From: Flavobacteriia bacterium
Lineage (GTDB): Bacteria; Bacteroidota; Bacteroidia; Flavobacteriales; Schleiferiaceae
Assembly (NCBI GenBank): GCA_949516455.1
Contig: CATILC010000199.1
Location: 1 to 10,788 of the forward strand
Length of the DNA: 10,788 bases
Direction of reading: 5' to 3'
The notes under the pieces are model-generated. The model did no database searches. It saw only the letters and a list, made by a program, of their open reading frames with translations, and was not told the origin of the DNA. A program made the position numbers and the translations under genes. Position 1 is the stretch's first letter. Each line of letters starts with the position of its first letter. Shown piece after piece: positions 1-5,839 of the stretch.

Positions 1-216
1 AGCTCGGGCACGACCACAATTGAGTTGGAAGCAGGCCACAATGGATGGGAGTTGAAGCTTTCTGACCTGAGTGGCAAAATACTGTTCGAAGAACGCATCC
101 CTTCAGGAGCTGCACAATGGCGCCTGGAGTTGGACAAACTGCCCGTCGGCTCCTATCAATTGCTTTTGGTCGGTGACCGGGAGCGCCAACAGACGAGACT
201 CATTCTGACGAGATGA
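1..216 (+). CDS. 3' end of a probable T9SS-exported surface/secreted protein (type A sorting domain-like tail)
   Basis: Frame 1 is open from the first base to TGA at 214-216, giving the last 71 residues of a protein that starts upstream. The tail has the pattern of a Bacteroidota type A C-terminal sorting domain: a strand (WELKLSDLSGKILFEE), a middle strand (WRLELDKL), the turn LPVGSYQLLL and a final basic strand ending RLILTR. In this family the tail directs export by the type IX secretion system and is cleaved or anchored at the surface. The catalytic or binding part lies outside the window, so its function cannot be stated. The stop overlaps the next gene's start (ATGA at 213-216), which ties it to the TonB receptor. 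The residues match the pattern of the family but the tail is short and divergent, so the assignment rests on its shape and context. An internal TTG at 25 is not needed as a start. Confidence 0.72.
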   Translation, partial: SSGTTTIELEAGHNGWELKLSDLSGKILFEERIPSGAAQWRLELDKLPVGSYQLLLVGDRERQQTRLILTR

Positions 217-2411
217 CCCAACGCACTTTAAAGTGCATCATAGGCTTTTTCTTTTTCGGACCGTTTGCATCGTTCGGACAACAAACCACCCTGTTTGTAT
301 TGGACGGCCAGAGTGATGAACCCATTGAGTTTGCTCATGTGGTTTATTTCTCGGAGTCTGGAAATGAGTTGGGAATCACAGATGTAGATGGGCGGCTCAG
401 TTTGGATATCGAGCAGCCCGTTTCCTTTGCGGTAACCTATGTAGGGTACAAAACATTTTCGGGAGAAATAGCCCCCGGAACCGAAATGACGATCCGGCTC
501 AAACGCGGAGACTACCGATTGGACGATGTGGTCGTTACTGCTCAGTATTTGCCAACACGGCCGGAGGAGTCGGTCATCCCCGTGCGCATTTTGGACAAAG
601 AACGCATCGAGCAGAAGGGCGCTGCCAATTTGGGACAGTTGCTCAACGACGAACTCAATATCCGCCTGCAGACGGACGGCATCTTGGGTACGGGGATGAG
701 CATACAGGGCCTGTCCGCCAGAAACGTCAAGATCCTTGTGGATGGCGTTCCAGTGATCGGGCGGCTCAACGGTTCTTTGGACCTCGGGCAAATGAACCTG
801 CAGGATGTGGAACGCATCGAGATCGTCGAAGGGCCGGTTTCTGTCAACTATGGGTCCAATGCGCTTGCAGGAGCCATCAATATCATTTGTAAAAAACCAG
901 AGGAGTCCGTTTTCACAGGTGGGGGACGCCTGTTCTACGAATCCGTAGGCGTCTATAATGCCGATGCCAGTACTCAGATTCCCATGCGTGGTGAAGATGT
1001 TCTTCGCTTGAGTGGTGGGCGAAATTTCTTCGATGGATGGAGCCCGGAAGAAGAGCCGTCACGTGATGTGCTGTGGAACCAAAAAGAGCAGCTCTACGGG
1101 AAGCTGCAGTACCGTCACGTGGGCAGCAAGTGGGCCACGGATTTTGAGTCCAACGGATTCAAAGAGCGCATCAAGGACAAGGGCGATCGCCGCAGCGCAT
1201 TTTCCAATTATGCCTTTGACAATTGGTACACCACGCATCGACTGGACAATAGGCTCCGGCTGGGCAGGGAGTGGGCGCATTCAAAATTGGATGTTGTCAG
1301 CGGATACAATTGGTTCCGAAGGGACAATGTGCAGTACAACCGCAATTTGGTGGATCGCACGGAAGAAGTGAACCCGGACCCCACGCCCCACGATACAACG
1401 ACCAACACCCTTTTTCTCTCCCGCGGCACCTGGAGCAGCACCAAGCAGGACGCTCGTTTGAATTTTCAGATGGGCTATGAAGTGTCGTATGAAACAGGCG
1501 GCGGAAAGCGCATTGAAGGCGATTTCCAGAGCATGGGTGATTATTCCCTTTTTGGAAGCCTTCAGTGGAAGCTCGGAAGTGATCTAATGGCCCAACCAGG
1601 CCTGCGCATCTCCCACAATACGGATTACAGGGCGCAGCCCGTTCCCTCCCTTCACATACTCTGGAAAAAGTCTGAGCAGGCGCAGTTTCGATTCAATTAT
1701 GCACGCGGATTTCGAGCGCCCAGCATCAAGGAATTGTACATTGAATTCATTGATGCAAACCACAACATCGTGGGCAACCCAGGTCTGCGAGCGGAATACG
1801 CCCACCACCTCGACCTCTCCGCTGTGCGCACTTTCAAAGACAAGCGATCGGTTCACGCATTGAGGATCAAACCGAGCTTGTTCTACAACCACCTTTCCAA
1901 TCAGATCGAGCTGGCTTTGGTCGATGTGGGACAATTCAGCTATGTGAATGTGAGCCAGACGCAGACCGCCGGCACGGTGATCGACATGTTGTACACCATC
2001 CACCCAGATTTCAGTTTCAAGGCCGGCGCTTCCCTGCTGTTCCAGTCTTTTGAATTGGTGGATGGACGATCGGAGTTTTTCAGTGAAGAGGTCCGTATGG
2101 GGTTTGGCTATTGGAGGCCGTCCAAAAAGTTCGGAATGGACGTCACCTACAAGTATACTGGAAGGGCACCGCAGCTCTCTTTGCCGGAGTCTGGGGTCTC
2201 GGTGGCCACCATGAATGCATTTCACTGGATGGATGTTTCGGTCACACAGAAGTTCTGGAAGAATCGATGGAGCCTGACCGTGGGCGGACGCAACCTCTTT
2301 GATGTACGGAACATTCAAACCTCTGGAGGCGGTGGCATCCATTCATCCGGAGGACCGGTGCCCATGGGCTGGGGCCGAAGTTTCTTTACCAGCCTGAAAA
2401 TGTCCTTCTGA
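213..2411 (+). CDS. TonB-dependent outer-membrane receptor (HmuR-like, probable haem or related ligand uptake)
   Basis: This is a 732-residue outer-membrane active transporter that would use TonB-ExbBD energy to import a ligand. Residues 1-22 form a signal peptide (basic start, Phe-rich core, cut near FASFGQ). Residues 27-98 resemble a carboxypeptidase-D regulatory-like domain, a common Bacteroidota addition. The plug spans about 105-228 (LDDVVVTAQ, ILVDGVPV, VERIEIVEGP, YGSNALAGAINII). The barrel follows and ends in a terminal Phe (LKMSF). The barrel carries FRAP at 500-503 and NPGL at 522-525, matching the FRAP/NPNL boxes of haem receptors, with His517 between them. These boxes also occur in other receptors, and the plug has no His, so haem as the ligand is inferred mainly from the adjacent HmuY-like gene. 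The start at 213 overlaps the upstream stop (ATGA), and the stop shares one base with the next start (TGATG). The receptor class is secure; the substrate is not. Confidence 0.93.
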   Translation: MTQRTLKCIIGFFFFGPFASFGQQTTLFVLDGQSDEPIEFAHVVYFSESGNELGITDVDGRLSLDIEQPVSFAVTYVGYKTFSGEIAPGTEMTIRLKRGDYRLDDVVVTAQYLPTRPEESVIPVRILDKERIEQKGAANLGQLLNDELNIRLQTDGILGTGMSIQGLSARNVKILVDGVPVIGRLNGSLDLGQMNLQDVERIEIVEGPVSVNYGSNALAGAINIICKKPEESVFTGGGRLFYESVGVYNADASTQIPMRGEDVLRLSGGRNFFDGWSPEEEPSRDVLWNQKEQLYGKLQYRHVGSKWATDFESNGFKERIKDKGDRRSAFSNYAFDNWYTTHRLDNRLRLGREWAHSKLDVVSGYNWFRRDNVQYNRNLVDRTEEVNPDPTPHDTTTNTLFLSRGTWSSTKQDARLNFQMGYEVSYETGGGKRIEGDFQSMGDYSLFGSLQWKLGSDLMAQPGLRISHNTDYRAQPVPSLHILWKKSEQAQFRFNYARGFRAPSIKELYIEFIDANHNIVGNPGLRAEYAHHLDLSAVRTFKDKRSVHALRIKPSLFYNHLSNQIELALVDVGQFSYVNVSQTQTAGTVIDMLYTIHPDFSFKAGASLLFQSFELVDGRSEFFSEEVRMGFGYWRPSKKFGMDVTYKYTGRAPQLSLPESGVSVATMNAFHWMDVSVTQKFWKNRWSLTVGGRNLFDVRNIQTSGGGGIHSSGGPVPMGWGRSFFTSLKMSF

Positions 2412-3388
2412 TGGCCAGAGGCAAGCAATTTTTTTTGCTCTGTTTGATCTTCCTCTCTTGCGAGAAGGAGGAGCCTCTATATCCGCCCGCCAGAGGAGGA
2501 CTGCTGACGGCGGCCATAGGCAAGGACTACAGCCGTTCGAGTTATTTACGCATATCTGATGGCACATTTGCAGTTTCCAGGGAGCGCGATATTTTCCAGT
2601 TGAGCTTCAGTTCTGATTCGCCGGATTCGGCCATTTTCCTCAATTCGTTCAATTTCATGTTTGCGCGAAAGAGCGGAGACACCAATTACAGCGCAGTGCT
2701 GGACACCAACAGCCCGCACCCCTGGACCTATGATTTCCCTGACGGAGATCCGGGCAGGACAGCGCTCAAAGGCGCGCGGAATGATGCGGGAGTGCCAAGC
2801 AAGGAAGTGTTCATACTCGACTTGGGCTACGACAAACAATTCAATAAGCTGGGCTATTGGAAATTCCAGCTTCTGGGCGTGGATGAGCAATCCTATACAT
2901 TTCGCATTGGCCCGCTTGATTCATTGGATGGGCAGGTGCAGCGTGTGGAACGTCGGTTGAACCATCGGCGCGTGATGTGGGATGCAGAAAACGGTGCCGA
3001 AGTACTCTTCGAGCCAGCGGTCGGGGAATGGGACTTGTGCTTCACCCAATACACCGATTACGACCTGACCGAGCAGGGAGATACGCTCGTTTATTTGGTT
3101 CGCGGCGTTTTGTCCGATCGGGGCCGATTGACCATTGCGCGCGCGGACAGCCTGGATTGGGCCTCGATCCAATTGTCTGATGCAGTTCAATTCAACTACA
3201 CGGAAGATGCCCATGCCATCGGTTACGACTGGAAGACCTACGACTTCAATACAGCCACTTATGTGACCGACACCCAACGCGTTTTCCTCTTGAACAGTCC
3301 GAGTGGCTTCTACAAAATGCGCTTTCTGGATTTCTACAACGATGCGGGCGAGCGGGGATTTCCGAGCTTCGAGCTTCAGGGACTCTAA
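2411..3388 (+). CDS. HmuY-like surface lipoprotein
   Basis: A 325-residue lipoprotein, probably a ligand-binding partner of the TonB receptor encoded just upstream. Residues 1-16 are a hydrophobic signal (KQFFLLCLIFLS) followed by the lipidated Cys17. The next residues EKEE resemble the K-(D/E)2 signal that sends Bacteroidota lipoproteins to the cell surface. The C-terminal half (about 175-325) has the HmuY family pattern: WDLCFTQYTDY at 207-217, a VRGVL strand at 230-234, IGYDWKTYDF at 270-279, and FYKMRFLDFYNDAGERGFPSF at 300-320. The protein is longer than Porphyromonas HmuY because of an extra N-terminal region (about 28-170) that I do not recognise. Mature-protein His residues are H103, H185 and H268; I cannot map them to the known haem ligands by eye. 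Family assignment is from motif recall and gene context, without a profile search. Confidence 0.77.
   Translation: MARGKQFFLLCLIFLSCEKEEPLYPPARGGLLTAAIGKDYSRSSYLRISDGTFAVSRERDIFQLSFSSDSPDSAIFLNSFNFMFARKSGDTNYSAVLDTNSPHPWTYDFPDGDPGRTALKGARNDAGVPSKEVFILDLGYDKQFNKLGYWKFQLLGVDEQSYTFRIGPLDSLDGQVQRVERRLNHRRVMWDAENGAEVLFEPAVGEWDLCFTQYTDYDLTEQGDTLVYLVRGVLSDRGRLTIARADSLDWASIQLSDAVQFNYTEDAHAIGYDWKTYDFNTATYVTDTQRVFLLNSPSGFYKMRFLDFYNDAGERGFPSFELQGL
2424..2439 (+). repeat. T8 tract within a short inverted repeat at the start of the lipoprotein gene
   Basis: A run of eight T (2429-2436) lies within codons 7-9 of the HmuY-like lipoprotein gene, in the signal peptide. It is bounded by the inverted repeat AGCAA (2424-2428) and TTGCT (2435-2439), which shares two T of the run. 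Such runs can slip and switch genes on and off, but eight T encoding Phe-Phe-Leu in a signal peptide may be simple chance. Confidence 0.3.
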
Positions 3389-3390
3389 AG

Positions 3391-4074
3391 ATGGGACGCA
3401 CAAAACTTCGTCGATTCAGTGAAAACAGAACCTTTGAGCATCTTTCTGAGCCAAGGCGTGAAGAACTCATCAAAGGTTTCGGTCTAAGGGGCTGTTGGAA
3501 TGAGCGGATGTTTTCTGATGCCCGGCCGATCACTTTGGAACTGGGTTGTGGCAAGGGAGAATATACGCTGGCACTCGCAGAGCGATACCCGGAACGGAAT
3601 TTTATCGGCGTGGACATCAAAGGCGCCCGTCTTTGGCGGGGAGCCAAGACCAGTCTGAGCGAAGGAAGAGATAATGTGGCTTTTCTTCGGTGCCAGATCG
3701 AATTGATCGACCGCGCATTTGCAGAGGCAGAAGTGGACGAGATCTGGATCACTTTTCCCGACCCGCAGATCAAGCACAAACGCGCAAAGCATCGCCTCAC
3801 GGGACCGGCTTTTCTCGAGAAATACAAACGCATCCTAACGCCAGAGGGGCGCATCCACTTGAAGACTGACAGCGAATTCCTCCATGGATATTCATTGGGG
3901 ATCCTCGAGCAGCAGCGGGCCACAGTGCATCAGGCCTATTATGATATCGATCGACAATTGCGCGACCGCAGCTCTGTTCTCCACAGTGTCCAGACCCATT
4001 ACGAGGGGATCTTCCGTGAAAAGGGAAAAGCGATCACCTACCTCGAATGCTCTTTATTTCAGGATGGGCAGTGA
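3391..4074 (+). CDS. trmB: tRNA (guanine-N7-)-methyltransferase TrmB
   Basis: Methylates N7 of guanine 46 in the variable loop of tRNAs, using S-adenosylmethionine, in the cytoplasm. The 227-residue length is usual for the family. Residues 50-56 (ELGCGKG) form the SAM-binding loop, VDIKGARLWRGAK at 74-86 follows with the acidic Asp75, and TFPDPQIKHKRAKHRLT at 121-137 is the TrmB signature, with the FPDP Asp124 expected at the active site. LKTD at 157-160 is also typical. The family-typical Trp-Pro after FPDP is replaced by Gln-Ile here, as seen in many Bacteroidota forms (from memory). The ATG at 3391 lies 2 nt after the lipoprotein stop with only a weak AGGGA upstream, so it may depend on upstream translation. 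The gene's 3' end overlaps the next gene by 11 nt. Confidence 0.95.
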   Translation: MGRTKLRRFSENRTFEHLSEPRREELIKGFGLRGCWNERMFSDARPITLELGCGKGEYTLALAERYPERNFIGVDIKGARLWRGAKTSLSEGRDNVAFLRCQIELIDRAFAEAEVDEIWITFPDPQIKHKRAKHRLTGPAFLEKYKRILTPEGRIHLKTDSEFLHGYSLGILEQQRATVHQAYYDIDRQLRDRSSVLHSVQTHYEGIFREKGKAITYLECSLFQDGQ

Positions 4075-4435
4075 TTATTTCGATCGGGTGTATGAGGTCG
4101 TTCGCAGGATACCGGCAGGCCGGGTAAGCACCTATGGGGCCATTGCTGAATTTCTGGGCTCGGTATCCGCTGCGCGAACGGTGGGTTATGCCATGAACGC
4201 ATCGCACAGTCGGCCCGATGTGCCAGCCCATCGCGTGGTGAACCGAATCGGCCTTCTCACCGGGAAGCATCACTTTGGGGGCACACATTTGATGGAGGAA
4301 TTGTTGCGGTCTGAAGGCGTCGAGGTAGAGAATGACCAAATCGTCGGTTTTGCCAGGCATTTCTGGGATCCTTCTGATCATCTGCCAAGGGAGTTTCAAC
4401 AGGCAGAGCCTCCTGCGGAAGGACGTTCCATATAG
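4064..4435 (+). CDS. Alkyltransferase-like protein (ATL; MGMT family, active-site Cys replaced by Ala)
   Basis: A 123-residue homologue of the DNA-binding domain of O6-methylguanine-DNA methyltransferase. Known ATL proteins bind O6-alkylguanine without repairing it and hand the lesion to nucleotide excision repair. Visible motifs are IPAGRVSTYGAIAEFLG (16-32), containing the nucleotide-flipping-type Tyr24, ARTVGYAM (37-44) with the probable arginine finger R38, and PAHRVVN (54-60). The last corresponds to PCHRV in active enzymes, so the alkyl-accepting Cys is Ala56. GLLTGKHHFGG (63-73) matches the family C-terminal loop. The frame is open further upstream, but that part lies inside trmB, and the family begins a few residues before YFDRVYEVV, so ATG 4064 is chosen. 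Only an AGG directly precedes it, and the 11-nt overlap with trmB suggests translational coupling. Base and codon use look like those of the neighbours. Confidence 0.9.
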   Translation: MGSDYFDRVYEVVRRIPAGRVSTYGAIAEFLGSVSAARTVGYAMNASHSRPDVPAHRVVNRIGLLTGKHHFGGTHLMEELLRSEGVEVENDQIVGFARHFWDPSDHLPREFQQAEPPAEGRSI

Positions 4436-4448
4436 TACCTTTAACCCA

Positions 4449-5594
4449 ATGAACAAGAAGCAGATACTCGAGGCCCTGGAACAGGTTCGGGCGCATAATT
4501 CAGAGCAGTCCATCGTGACCGAAGGACACGTTCGAAATCTTCAGATTTTCGGCAACGAGGTGGAGGTAGATGCGCTTTGTCCTTCGGCGGCCCTTGCTGT
4601 TCGCAAGAAACTCGAGGTGTCGATCATGAAGGCCATTCAGGAGCAGATCGACCCCAAGGCCAAGGTCAGAGTACGCGTGGAGCAGACGGAACGAAAGGAG
4701 GAGGCAGCAACAACGCCCATTCGCGGGAGTGAGATTCCTGGGGTGCAGCACATCATTGCCGTGGCCAGCGGAAAAGGAGGAGTAGGGAAGTCGACGGTGA
4801 CAGCCAATCTGGCGGTCAGCCTGGCGGAAATGGGATTCAAAGTGGGCCTTGTGGATGCGGACATCTACGGACCGAGCATGCCCCTGATGTTCGACGTGGT
4901 GCACGAAAAGCCCTCTACGGTCGAAGTGGATGGAGCGCGCAAGATGGATCCGGTTCAGAGCTATGGAGTCAAACTACTGTCCATCGGATTTTTTTCCGGT
5001 GCCAATCAGGCGGTTGTTTGGCGCGGCCCAATGGCCACCAAGGCACTTACTCAGATGATCAAGGATGCGCACTGGGGGGAATTGGACTTTCTGATCATCG
5101 ATCTGCCTCCGGGCACGGGCGATATTCATCTATCCATGGTGCAGACCGTTCCGGTGAGCGGCGCGATCGTGGTGAGTACGCCTCAGGCGGTGGCCCTAAC
5201 CGATGCGCGCAAAGGGGTGGGGATGTTCCGAATGGAGGCGATCAATGTTCCCGTTCTTGGGATCGTGGAGAATATGGCATATTTCTCTCCGCCAGATGCA
5301 CCGGATAAGAAGTATCACCTCTTTGGAAAAGGAGGTGCGAAAGCGCTTGCAGATGAACTGGGGACCCCTTTCCTGGGAGAGATCCCGATCGTTCAGACCA
5401 TCCGGGAAGCAGGGGATGTGGGCCGTCCGGCGGCCCTTCAGGACGAAACTGAGGTGAGTGAGGTTTTCCGGGAGATGACCCGGCGTGTGGTGGCAGAGTT
5501 GATGGAGCGGAACAATTCGCTTCCTCCAACAGAGGTGGTGCGGATCACGAACATGGCTGGTTGCGCACGTCCCTCTTCGAAAAAGCAAGCATGA
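4449..5594 (+). CDS. mrp: Mrp/NBP35-family P-loop Fe-S cluster carrier with N-terminal DUF59 (MIP18-like) domain
   Basis: A 381-residue cytoplasmic ATPase of the Mrp/ApbC family, which carries iron-sulphur clusters to target proteins. Residues 1-80 form the DUF59/FeS_assembly_P domain (with Cys44). The P-loop ATPase follows: GKGGVGKST at 108-116 (deviant Walker A with two lysines), DADIYGPSMP at 136-145, DLPPGTGD switch II, and ENMAYF at 274-279. The CxxC that binds the bridging cluster in E. coli Mrp/ApbC is absent: the segment between ENMAYF and HLFGKGG contains no Cys, and the whole protein has only Cys44 and Cys372 (in MAGCARP). I recall this as common in Bacteroidota homologues. ATG 4449 (MNKKQIL) is chosen because the DUF59 domain starts there; upstream in-frame codons lie within the ATL gene. 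It starts 13 nt after the ATL stop with no Shine-Dalgarno. Its TGA overlaps the next ATG. Confidence 0.94.
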   Translation: MNKKQILEALEQVRAHNSEQSIVTEGHVRNLQIFGNEVEVDALCPSAALAVRKKLEVSIMKAIQEQIDPKAKVRVRVEQTERKEEAATTPIRGSEIPGVQHIIAVASGKGGVGKSTVTANLAVSLAEMGFKVGLVDADIYGPSMPLMFDVVHEKPSTVEVDGARKMDPVQSYGVKLLSIGFFSGANQAVVWRGPMATKALTQMIKDAHWGELDFLIIDLPPGTGDIHLSMVQTVPVSGAIVVSTPQAVALTDARKGVGMFRMEAINVPVLGIVENMAYFSPPDAPDKKYHLFGKGGAKALADELGTPFLGEIPIVQTIREAGDVGRPAALQDETEVSEVFREMTRRVVAELMERNNSLPPTEVVRITNMAGCARPSSKKQA

Positions 5595-5839
5595 GCAAAG
5601 ACTGGAATCAACGAATAGAACGGGCGCTGGACGAGATACGGCCCTTCCTTCGTTCCGACGGAGGGGACATCAGTCTTGTCGAAGTGAACGACGAAGGTTG
5701 CGTTACAGTGCGATTGCACGGGAATTGTGTGGACTGTAAAGTCAATCAGATGACGCTCAAGAACGGTGTGGAAACCATCATCAAGAAACATATTCCCGAG
5801 GTATCGGAGGTGCGGGAGGTCAGAAGTCCGTTGAGGTGA
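5591..5839 (+). CDS. Stand-alone NifU C-terminal-domain protein (Fe-S scaffold/carrier)
   Basis: An 82-residue protein made of a single NifU-like (Nfu) domain, which holds a 4Fe-4S cluster between two subunits and passes it to target enzymes. The domain starts at once (IERALDEIRPFLRSDGGDI, 9-27), and the cluster-binding CxxC is C46-V-D-C49 in GNCVDCKVNQMTLKNGVE. RSDGGD and TLKNGVE are hallmark segments. It lacks the N-terminal domains of NifU and NfuA, as is usual for Bacteroidota versions. The ATG overlaps the mrp stop (ATGA, 5591-5594) and the stop overlaps the korA GTG start (5836-5839), so it is embedded in the operon. The position between an Fe-S carrier and an Fe-S enzyme suggests it helps to mature KorB. 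Confidence 0.93.
   Translation: MSKDWNQRIERALDEIRPFLRSDGGDISLVEVNDEGCVTVRLHGNCVDCKVNQMTLKNGVETIIKKHIPEVSEVREVRSPLR

Noticed and set aside
1584..2342. Long open frame (252 codons) on the minus strand inside the TonB receptor gene
   Set aside because: It is antisense to a well-conserved barrel sequence, shows no recognisable family, and similar antisense frames occur across the other genes here (for example 228-791 and 3246-3923).
3884..4063. Upstream extension of the ATL gene by 60 codons
   Set aside because: The extension lies wholly within trmB and has no similarity to the ATL/MGMT family; the domain begins just after ATG 4064.
4436..4443. TACCTTTA before mrp as a possible -7 element
   Set aside because: It has a mismatch at the final G, no -33 element, and would place the start at about the mrp ATG itself.
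4332..4448. Upstream extension of mrp by 39 codons
   Set aside because: It overlaps the ATL coding sequence, and the DUF59 domain begins right at ATG 4449.
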